Part shown: in pieces, positions 14,237 to 20,431 of the stretch | Layout of the letters: each line of letters begins with the position of its first letter | Position numbering within the stretch: position 1 is the stretch's first letter | Source: an uncultured bacterium | GTDB lineage: Bacteria > Patescibacteriota > Minisyncoccia > Phycocordibacterales > UBA9973 | Direction: 5' to 3' | DNA length: 20,431 nucleotides | Assembly (NCBI GenBank): GCA_903825265.1 | Contig: CAIJZW010000074.1 | Coordinates: 1 to 20,431 of the forward strand | Program-made: the position numbers and the translations under genes | The notes under the pieces: model-generated | What the model saw: the letters and a program-made list of their open reading frames with translations, nothing else | What the model was told of the DNA's origin: nothing | The model's database searches: none

Positions 14237-16072
14237 ATGGGAATATTTTCATCACTATTTAATAAAGGGGACGATTCAAAGCCAAAAAGTGTAGTGGTGC
14301 CTGTTCTTCCTACTGAGATATACAAAGCTGCAACTCTTGAACTTCAGGATGTTATTGCGCCAAGTGCTCTTCAAATAACACCAAAATCAATAAATCTTGG
14401 GGATAAAATATTAAGAACCTTCTTTGTTATTTCTTATCCTAGATATCTTACGGATAACTGGTTCTCACCAATTATAAATTTAGATAAAATTTTTGATGTT
14501 TCAATCTTTATACATCCAATAGAAACAGCTGATATACTTAGATCTTTCCAGAAAAAAGTAGCAGAAGTTCAAAGTCAGATTGCAGTACGTGAATCAAAAG
14601 GTTTAGTTCGTGATCCAATGCTAGATACTGCTTACCAAGACTTAGAAGGTCTTCGAGACAATCTAATGCAAGCTCAAGAAAAAATGTTTGATGTTGGATT
14701 ATACATTACTGTTTATGCTGACAATGAAGATGATCTATTCAAAATAGAAAATGAAATAAAATCTTTATTAGATTCTAAGCTTGTATATCTAAAACCTGCA
14801 TTATTCCAACAAGATGAAGGATTTAAAAGTGTTATACCTCTTGGAACAGATATACTAGGAGTACATCAAAAGTTAAACACTGAACCCCTTTCAAGTATCT
14901 TCCCATTCGTATCTTTCGACTTAACTTCTGACAAAGGTATCCTTTATGGAGTAAACAGACATAATTCAAGTCTTATCATTTTCGATAGATTTTCTCTACC
15001 AAACTATAACTCTATAACTTTCGCTACTGCTGGAGCTGGTAAATCTTATGCAACAAAACTAGAAATTATTAGAACTCTCATGTTTGATGCAGAAGTAATA
15101 GTTATAGACCCAGAACGTGAATATGAATACTTAGCAGAAGCCATAGGTGGTAGATATTTTAATATCGCATTATCATCTGATCACCATATTAATCCATTTG
15201 ATTTGCCTATTCCAAGACCAGATGAAACAGCTGCCGATGTTTTACGTGCCAATACTATAAACCTAGTCGGTCTTTTCAGAATAATGCTTGGAGGGCTTAC
15301 TCCAGAAGAAGATTCAATAATAGATAGAGCTATTACAGAAACTTATGCATTGAAAGACATTACAGCTCAATCAAACTTTGCAAATATTGAACCTCCACTT
15401 CTTTCAGACTTTGAAATCGTCCTTGCTGGAATGGAAGGAAGTAATTCTTTAATTCAACGTCTCACAAAGTATACTCATGGATCTTGGTCATCTTTTATAA
15501 ATAGACCTTCTAACGTAGATATCAATCGTAAATTTGTAGTTTTCTCTGTTCGAGACATGGAAGACGAACTTAAACCTGTAGCTATGTATATAGTTACTCA
15601 CTTCATATGGAATGCTGTTCGTAAAAATCTTAAAAAGAGACTCCTTGTTGTGGATGAAGCTTGGTGGATGATGAAGTCAGAAGATACTGCATCATTCCTT
15701 TATTCTATAGCAAAAAGAGGCCGTAAGTACTATTTAGGGCTTGCTACAATCACTCAAGACGTGGGAGACTTTATGAAGAGTCCTTATGGAGTGCCTATCG
15801 TTACAAACTCTTCTATACAGCTTCTTCTTAAGCAATCACCAGCAACCGTAGACGTACTACAAAAAACTTTCAATCTTACAGATGAAGAAAAGTATCTACT
15901 TCTTGAGGCAAATGTGGGAGAGGGGATATTCTTTGCAGGGTTAAAACATGTGGCTATTAAAACTATAGCCTCTTATACAGAAGACCAAATCATAACATCC
16001 GACCCATCACAAATCCTTGCTATTAAAAAAGCTAAGGATGATTTAGAAGCATCAGCAACTAACAGTAATTAA
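14237..16072 (+). CDS. VirB4-family T4SS ATPase
   Basis: The 611-residue motor of the secretion apparatus, a RecA-like hexameric ATPase at the cytoplasmic face of the membrane. Walker A is A-G-A-G-K-S-Y (Lys269-Ser270), Walker B is RLLVVDEAWWMM (Asp473-Glu474), and the family motifs GRKYYLGLATITQDVGDF and TNSSIQLLLKQSP follow. The domain before Walker A (about 40-250) is the VirB4 N-terminal part (FFVISYPRYLTDNWFSPIIN; YADNEDDLF). Length is shorter than Agrobacterium VirB4 (about 790) because part of the N-domain is encoded by the separate upstream gene, one base away. It is not VirD4 or VirB11: the DEAWWMM and TITQDV motifs are VirB4-type. The gene ends 57 bases before the next gene, whose promoter lies in the gap. 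Confidence 0.94.
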   Translation: MGIFSSLFNKGDDSKPKSVVVPVLPTEIYKAATLELQDVIAPSALQITPKSINLGDKILRTFFVISYPRYLTDNWFSPIINLDKIFDVSIFIHPIETADILRSFQKKVAEVQSQIAVRESKGLVRDPMLDTAYQDLEGLRDNLMQAQEKMFDVGLYITVYADNEDDLFKIENEIKSLLDSKLVYLKPALFQQDEGFKSVIPLGTDILGVHQKLNTEPLSSIFPFVSFDLTSDKGILYGVNRHNSSLIIFDRFSLPNYNSITFATAGAGKSYATKLEIIRTLMFDAEVIVIDPEREYEYLAEAIGGRYFNIALSSDHHINPFDLPIPRPDETAADVLRANTINLVGLFRIMLGGLTPEEDSIIDRAITETYALKDITAQSNFANIEPPLLSDFEIVLAGMEGSNSLIQRLTKYTHGSWSSFINRPSNVDINRKFVVFSVRDMEDELKPVAMYIVTHFIWNAVRKNLKKRLLVVDEAWWMMKSEDTASFLYSIAKRGRKYYLGLATITQDVGDFMKSPYGVPIVTNSSIQLLLKQSPATVDVLQKTFNLTDEEKYLLLEANVGEGIFFAGLKHVAIKTIASYTEDQIITSDPSQILAIKKAKDDLEASATNSN

Positions 16073-16087
16073 CAGTTCGAGTTGTGG

Positions 16088-16116
16088 TTGTTAAGAGATG
16101 CTAGCTGTCGTATAAT
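16088..16116 (+). promoter_or_regulatory. Sigma-70-type promoter before the 16130 gene
   Basis: TTGTTA at 16088-16093 and a perfect TATAAT at 16111-16116 are separated by exactly 17 bases, the best complete -35/-10 pair in the window. The predicted start is near 16123, about seven bases before the ATG at 16130. It sits in the gap after virB4 and supports a downstream rather than upstream start for the following gene. Confidence 0.7.
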
Positions 16117-16129
16117 ACATATAGCGACA

Positions 16130-17119
16130 ATGATTACAATGAAAAAAATACTATATTCTATATTAATACTTAGTTTATTCTGTTTGCCAAATATTTCCAA
16201 AGCAGAAGTGCAAATTGGTGTTTTAGATAGTGATGTTAATCTAGAAATATACCCAGAGAATCCACAACCATACGAAAACGTAACCATCACTCTCACAAGT
16301 TATGCTACAGATATGAACAAAGCAATGATTGAATGGAGAAGTGGAAACAAATTAATACTATCTGGATATGGTAAAACAAGTTATTCTTTCAGAACTCTTG
16401 GTCCAAATACTTCTACATCTTTTGAAGTAACAATTGTTCCATCTGAGATAGGAGGAAAAATAACTAAAAATTTTACAATCAATCCATCTGAAGTTGATCT
16501 TTTATGGGAATCAATAGATGGATATACTCCACCTTTCTATAAAGGAAAATCTTTAACTTCAAGAGAGGGTGTTATTAAAGTTGTAGCAATTCCAAATACT
16601 AATGCAATCAAATCAGGGAAAGGGGATATTTCATATATGTGGAAAAATGGAGATAAGGCTTCTACTGGAGCATCTGGATATAATAAAGATTCATATGTAT
16701 TTGCAAATAGTGTACTTAATTTGAGTGAGAAGGTTACAGTTGGAGCATCTTCCGTAGATGGAGCTTATAGCGCTGTAAAAGAAATAGAAATACCAATGTA
16801 TCAACCTAAAATAATTTTTTACAAAAAATCCCCAACCGAAGGAGTTCTCTATAGTAATGCCATAAATGAAAATACACTTTTTCCAGAAGATGAGATAACA
16901 ATAACTGCTGTACCATACTTCCTACCAATAAAAGGAAATGAGAGTATTTTTAATTATAACTGGAGTATAAATGGAGATGACATAGCTACTCCTTCTAAGA
17001 AAACAGAACTCACAATTCGTCCTGCTTCTCGTGGAGGATATGCTGATATAAGTATAATATTTGAGAATTTAAGTAAAACATTTCAGAGAATTACTGGTAA
17101 ATTAAGATTAACTCTATAA
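16130..17119 (+). CDS. Secreted protein with Ig-like beta-sandwich repeats
   Basis: A protein of 329 residues, exported by a signal peptide (KKILYSILILSLFCLPNISKA, cleavage near the S-K-A). I chose the ATG at 16130 (or the ATG three codons later, MKKIL, which gives an even more typical signal) because the -35/-10 promoter overlaps the upstream in-frame TTG extension. The mature part looks all-beta and divides into about three Ig/PKD-like units: one with NVTITLTSYAT and FEVTIVPSEIGG, one beginning EVDLLWESIDGYTPPFYKGK, and one with EDEITITAVPYF and YNWSINGD. The segment around LLWES..YTPPFYKGK seems to recur in Patescibacteria proteins next to T4SS pilin genes (recollection). It ends one base before the pilin-carboxypeptidase gene, so the two are surely co-transcribed. 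A surface or pilus-associated structural role is likely but unproven. Confidence 0.85.
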   Translation: MITMKKILYSILILSLFCLPNISKAEVQIGVLDSDVNLEIYPENPQPYENVTITLTSYATDMNKAMIEWRSGNKLILSGYGKTSYSFRTLGPNTSTSFEVTIVPSEIGGKITKNFTINPSEVDLLWESIDGYTPPFYKGKSLTSREGVIKVVAIPNTNAIKSGKGDISYMWKNGDKASTGASGYNKDSYVFANSVLNLSEKVTVGASSVDGAYSAVKEIEIPMYQPKIIFYKKSPTEGVLYSNAINENTLFPEDEITITAVPYFLPIKGNESIFNYNWSINGDDIATPSKKTELTIRPASRGGYADISIIFENLSKTFQRITGKLRLTL

Positions 17120-17120
17120 T

Positions 17121-18494
17121 ATGAAAAAATATATTTATAATACAATAATTTGTTTAATATTTATTTTTAGTTTTTTATTTTCTTCAAATGTAAAAGCTTT
17201 TGCAGCAGATCAAACAATAAAATTAGAACTTGGTTCAGAAACACAAAACAGCCAAACAGGTAAATTTGCGTGGGTTTTAAAAATAACAACAACAAATATT
17301 CCAGATGGAGCAATTATTAAGACTGGCCTTGCTGAAAATTCAACCAAAGAAATGAACCCTGAGGAAAAACAGGTTACTATAAAAAATAATTATACTGAAT
17401 TTCACACAGATAGTATTTTAACCCCATCAACAAAATATCTGGTTACAACAATTTTATTAGACAATCCAAAAGTCAATCAAAAATTTTCAAAAACTACACC
17501 TGAAGGAATAAAACCAGATGTTATTACTAATGGTGAAGCTATTACATCCATAGGAAGTAATGTTATTGATAATAGTCCAGTTGGAGGTGAACTTCCTGTT
17601 TCTGTTACTCCTAAACAAATAAACTTAGATGCAAACAATGATACTACATACAAATTTCTTGCTCCTATTGGTCTAATAAAATCAATGAAATCAAACTGTA
17701 AAGATACTGATCCTACATGTATGGGAAATAATATAGGAAAATATCTAAACTATATATTCAAATTTATAATAGGACTTTGTGCAGCTCTTGCCGTAATAAT
17801 GCTTATAATAAATGGAGTTATGTATATGGGGGATGAATCTATCTTTGGGAAAACTGAAGCTAAAAGTAAAATGTTTGCAGCTATTGGTGGTTTACTTATT
17901 GCTCTTGGTGCTTATGCATTATTAAATACTATTAATCCAGATCTAACAGGAAAAGGTGGGGTTACAATAACTCCAGCAACTATTGAACTAGAGGAAACAC
18001 CGATAGAAACAGATAACGGAAAAAGTATTCCGACTAAAAATAGCTTTATTAACTGTGCTGGAGGAACAGGACTCTATCAAATAAATGGAGAATCTATTAT
18101 TTTTTGTAAAGCATATGTATCTAAACTTCAAGACATGATACTGGCTGCTAAAAATGCTGGTTATATACTTACTGGTGGAGGATTCAGAGAATATGAAGAA
18201 CAAGTAGCACTAAGAAATAAATACTGTCCTGATCCAAAATTAACAGTTCCATCATCATCTTGTAAACCACAAGTAGCGATTCCTGGAAGATCAACTCATG
18301 AACAAGGCTTGGCTCGTGATTTTCACTGCAATGGAGAATTAATTAACTGGGATAAACAAAACCCAAGATATACTCAAACTCCTAAAACAAAAGCATGTTT
18401 CGATTGGTTAGTACAAAATGCTGGAACATATGGATTTGCTAATCTACCTAAGGAAAATTGGCATTGGTCAACAGGACCAGATAAGGGTCGTTAA
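17121..18494 (+). CDS. T4SS pilin-type two-helix segment fused to VanY/M15 D,D-carboxypeptidase
   Basis: A 457-residue fusion. Signal peptide or anchor at about 1-29 (ending VKAFAAD). Residues 30-190 form an extracytoplasmic beta-rich region. Two hydrophobic helices (about 211-236 and 251-272), split by a short charged loop (GDESIFGKTEAKSK), match the VirB2/TrbC-like T4SS pilin domain of Patescibacteria. Residues 300-457 are a zinc D,D-carboxypeptidase of the VanY/M15B type: GGGFREYEEQ, the metal motif S-T-H-E-Q-G-L-A-R-D (Ser391, His393, Asp400) and E-N-W-H-W (Glu445, His448). All three expected Zn ligands and the catalytic Glu are present, so activity on peptidoglycan stem peptides is expected. 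The predicted topology puts the peptidase outside. It could locally trim the wall for the secretion channel, as VirB1-type enzymes do. It overlaps nothing, starting one base after the Ig-like protein gene. Confidence 0.9.
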   Translation: MKKYIYNTIICLIFIFSFLFSSNVKAFAADQTIKLELGSETQNSQTGKFAWVLKITTTNIPDGAIIKTGLAENSTKEMNPEEKQVTIKNNYTEFHTDSILTPSTKYLVTTILLDNPKVNQKFSKTTPEGIKPDVITNGEAITSIGSNVIDNSPVGGELPVSVTPKQINLDANNDTTYKFLAPIGLIKSMKSNCKDTDPTCMGNNIGKYLNYIFKFIIGLCAALAVIMLIINGVMYMGDESIFGKTEAKSKMFAAIGGLLIALGAYALLNTINPDLTGKGGVTITPATIELEETPIETDNGKSIPTKNSFINCAGGTGLYQINGESIIFCKAYVSKLQDMILAAKNAGYILTGGGFREYEEQVALRNKYCPDPKLTVPSSSCKPQVAIPGRSTHEQGLARDFHCNGELINWDKQNPRYTQTPKTKACFDWLVQNAGTYGFANLPKENWHWSTGPDKGR

Positions 18495-18508
18495 TAAATA
18501 TTTTACAT

Positions 18509-19861
18509 ATGCCTAAAAAAACAAAAATAATTTTTATAGTAGTATTTCTAACTGTCGGAATAATAATCCTTGGTCTTTATTTCTATACTAAAAATAGTAC
18601 CCCAAATACAACAAATACTGATAAAACTATATATCAGAAATTTAACCCATTTGGAACAAGTACTAAGGTTTCCACCGAAAACACCCCAGAAGAAACAAAC
18701 ACTCCAACAGAAAATATAGTAAAAGAAGCTTCAAAATTTCATCAAATAACTAATTTTGCAGTCGCAGGAGCAACATATTTTGAAGATATGAGACTACTCC
18801 CAATAAAAGAAAAAGTTGTTGAAACAACTCCAGCTGTAACACCAGAAGTAACGACTACAGAGACTAAAACACCAATTAAAATAACTAACACAAAAATACT
18901 ACCAAAGACAGCAAAAACAGTTTTACCTATAAAACCAGCAGAACCAACAACAGAAATAGTGCCCTCACTTAGATATGTAGAGAAGGCGACAGGACATGTG
19001 TATCAGATGTATTTAGATACAAAAGTTGAAAATAAAATATCAAACTCTACAATTCCAAGTGTTTATGAAACTATTTTTGATAGTAAGGCAAATTCTATTA
19101 TTTATAGATATATTTCTCCAGATGATAATAACTCTATTACAAGTTTTGTTGCCTCTCTTGGAGGTAAAAGTAATTTCCTATCTCCAAACATACTAGATAT
19201 AAGTTTATCTCCAGATAAGAGTAAATTTTTCTCACTTATTGAAAGTAAAACTGGGGTCACTGGAATAATTAAATCTTTTGAAGAGACGAAAACTACACAA
19301 GTGTTTACTTCTTCTTTCTCTGAATGGTTATCTCAATGGGTGACAGATAAGAATATATACCTAACAACTAAGCCTTCTTACTTAGTAGAAGGAAGTGTAT
19401 TTAATTTAAATACAACAAACGGAACCTTATCTAAAATTTTTGGAGGTGTGAAAGGTCTTACAACTCTTGCAAATAATGATGGCACTTCTATTATATTCGG
19501 AGCATCATTAGATATAGGCCCTAAGCTGAACTTATTTGATATCAAAAACCACACATCATCAGATTTGAATGTATATGGCTTACCTGAAAAATGTATCTGG
19601 AGTAGTGATAATATAAATGTTTATTGTTCAATTCCTAATGTAATTACAGGAACTCAATACCCAGATGTTTGGTATCAAGGACTAGTAACTTTTGATGACA
19701 GAGTTGTAAAAATAAATACACAAACAAAAGACATAATCTCAATAGCAAATTCTAGTAATGATAAACCAGTAGATGCTACTCATCTATTTTTAGATAAAAA
19801 GGAAAGTAAACTATTCTTCATTAATAAAAAAGATTCTACACTTTGGAGTTTGGACCTATAG
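18509..19861 (+). CDS. Membrane-anchored protein with probable beta-propeller
   Basis: A 450-residue protein with a single N-terminal membrane helix (about 7-26, after PKKTK), a long Thr/Pro/Glu/Lys-rich linker (about 30-150) and a C-terminal all-beta domain (about 155-450). The latter has repeated units such as DISLSPDKSKFFSL, IWSSDNINVYCS-like and LFLDKKESKLFFIN that resemble WD40/TolB-type propeller blades. No catalytic motif is visible. Starting 14 bases after the pilin-carboxypeptidase gene and ending just before a strong terminator, it is the last gene of the run. Similar anchored propeller-like proteins occur in Patescibacteria secretion loci as far as I recall. A scaffold or ligand-binding role on the outer face of the membrane is plausible; function unknown. 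Confidence 0.83.
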   Translation: MPKKTKIIFIVVFLTVGIIILGLYFYTKNSTPNTTNTDKTIYQKFNPFGTSTKVSTENTPEETNTPTENIVKEASKFHQITNFAVAGATYFEDMRLLPIKEKVVETTPAVTPEVTTTETKTPIKITNTKILPKTAKTVLPIKPAEPTTEIVPSLRYVEKATGHVYQMYLDTKVENKISNSTIPSVYETIFDSKANSIIYRYISPDDNNSITSFVASLGGKSNFLSPNILDISLSPDKSKFFSLIESKTGVTGIIKSFEETKTTQVFTSSFSEWLSQWVTDKNIYLTTKPSYLVEGSVFNLNTTNGTLSKIFGGVKGLTTLANNDGTSIIFGASLDIGPKLNLFDIKNHTSSDLNVYGLPEKCIWSSDNINVYCSIPNVITGTQYPDVWYQGLVTFDDRVVKINTQTKDIISIANSSNDKPVDATHLFLDKKESKLFFINKKDSTLWSLDL

Positions 19862-19893
19862 TTAATTACTGACTACTAATTTTAGTAGAGACA

Positions 19894-19922
19894 AAAACAC
19901 CTGAGCAATGCTCAGGTGTTTT
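19894..19922. terminator. Bidirectional intrinsic terminator
   Basis: A perfect 13-bp stem (AAAACACCTGAGC / GCTCAGGTGTTTT) with a three-base AAT loop and A/T flanks on both sides. It lies between the convergent genes ending at 19861 (+) and 19946 (-) and can stop both transcripts, with a T-run on each strand. Smaller AT hairpins flank it (19873-19888 and 19921-19935). Its core is nearly the same as the palindrome at 1689-1713. Confidence 0.9.
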
Positions 19923-19945
19923 AATTGGTAATTAATAGATAATTA

Positions 19946-20416
19946 TTAACTATTTATATCTCCAACATATTTAATAACTACTCTTCTTTCTGCTCCATAT
20001 CCTTCTGATTCTGTTTTAATATCTGGAAGATTTTCTAGAAACATGTGTATAATACGGCGTTCACTCGCTGGCATAGGATCAACTTGTATATTACTTTTAA
20101 AATAACGAGCTCTCTCTGCCATCATGTGAGCTATATTCTTAAGATTATCAAATCTTTTCTTTTGATATCCATTTACATCAATAAAAATATTTGATATCTC
20201 TTCTATCCCTGTTGCTTTCTCTGTCATCTTACGAACTATATGATTAAGAGAACGAAGTGTTTCTCCTTCGCGTCCAATCATAAATCTTGAATCCGGAGTC
20301 TCTATCATACACCAAAGCATTCCATCCTCAAGAGATATTTCACATTTTGAAATAGTACAAGCAGTATGTGTAAAAATATTTTCTATTATTGATTTGATTG
20401 TTTCTTCTTGGTTCAT
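19946..20416 (-). CDS. khpB: KhpB/Jag/EloR-type RNA-binding protein (KH + R3H)
   Basis: A 156-residue RNA-binding protein of the Jag/KhpB/EloR family, which binds transcripts in the cytoplasm and affects cell elongation and division in Gram-positive bacteria. A KH domain occupies about 1-85 with the loop FMIGREGETLRSLNHIVRK (GREG at 48-51), and an R3H domain about 95-156 with PASERRIIHMFL, including Arg120 and His124. The N-terminal Jag domain found in many homologues is absent, giving a short form. It is on the - strand, convergent with the secretion locus; its start is 15 bases from the window edge, and in many bacteria yidC lies directly upstream of this gene, so yidC/rnpA/rpmH could lie beyond the edge (inference). 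Transcription ends at the shared hairpin at 19894-19922. Confidence 0.92.
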   Translation of the reverse strand: MNQEETIKSIIENIFTHTACTISKCEISLEDGMLWCMIETPDSRFMIGREGETLRSLNHIVRKMTEKATGIEEISNIFIDVNGYQKKRFDNLKNIAHMMAERARYFKSNIQVDPMPASERRIIHMFLENLPDIKTESEGYGAERRVVIKYVGDINS

Positions 20417-20431
20417 ATTAATTTTATTTAT

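Noticed and set aside
16082..16129. Upstream TTG start for the 16130 gene
   Set aside because: The -35/-10 promoter (16088-16116) lies within that extension, and the extension would bury the signal peptide behind a non-typical N-terminus.
9313..18494. Complete conjugative or integrative element
   Set aside because: No relaxase, coupling ATPase, integrase, transposase, attachment site or flanking direct repeat was seen, and housekeeping genes (rsmA, khpB) flank the locus.
17121..18494. Pilin and carboxypeptidase as two separate genes joined by a sequencing error
   Set aside because: The frame is continuous, with a natural linker (about residues 275-305) and no sign of a frameshift or internal start context between the parts.

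Overview
The window is strongly AT-rich, densely coding and almost entirely on the + strand. Its gene repertoire points to a Patescibacteria (Candidate Phyla Radiation) genome, most likely a Parcubacteria-type lineage. The reasons are a stripped-down type IV secretion (T4SS)-like locus of the kind found in that radiation (PrgI/VirB3-like protein, separate TraC-like and VirB4 proteins, VirB6/TrbL-like protein, two-helix T4SS pilin domain), several large secreted or membrane-anchored proteins without clear homologues elsewhere, a short RNA-binding KhpB/Jag without its N-terminal domain, and almost no Shine-Dalgarno sequences. The lineage is an inference from gene content; there is no rRNA gene here to confirm it.

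Layout. Positions 1-1428 hold a 5'-truncated coiled-coil protein gene and a small highly charged protein gene. Positions 1447-4343 hold two housekeeping genes, a UvrD/PcrA helicase and the 16S rRNA dimethyltransferase rsmA, separated by a 102-bp inverted-repeat element. From 4385 to 9230 come three exported or membrane-anchored proteins: one with a calcium-binding-type loop, a 1070-residue secreted protein, and a single-pass protein with an Asn/Gln-rich linker. From 9313 to 16072 lies the secretion core: VirB6/TrbL-like channel protein, a soluble protein with an internal duplication, PrgI/VirB3-like protein, TraC/VirB4 N-domain protein and VirB4 ATPase. From 16130 to 19861 follow a secreted Ig-like-domain protein, a fusion of a T4SS pilin-type two-helix segment to a D,D-carboxypeptidase (VanY/M15) domain, and a membrane-anchored protein with a probable beta-propeller. 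A 13-bp perfect hairpin (19894-19922) ends this run and also the convergent khpB gene on the - strand. No gene-free stretch exceeds 300 bases. I saw no tRNA, rRNA, CRISPR array or transposase gene.

How it works together. The membrane genes appear to be read from at least five promoters: near 4369, 5258, 9295, 13552 and 16088. They look like one envelope machine: VirB4 powers it, VirB6 and PrgI form the inner-membrane part, and the pilin-carboxypeptidase fusion could open or tailor peptidoglycan around it. The other secreted proteins are candidates for surface parts or cargo. No VirB8/9/10-like outer core, VirD4 coupling ATPase or relaxase is encoded here, so DNA transfer is not shown; DNA uptake, protein secretion or host attachment are all possible.

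Two themes deserve attention. First, at several genes an extended -10 promoter (TGnTAnnAT) lies so close to the start codon that transcription should begin at or just before the AUG (leaderless mRNA). Second, one 19-bp GC-rich stem-loop sequence family occurs both as the terminator at 19894-19922 and, in frame, inside the helicase gene at 1689-1713.
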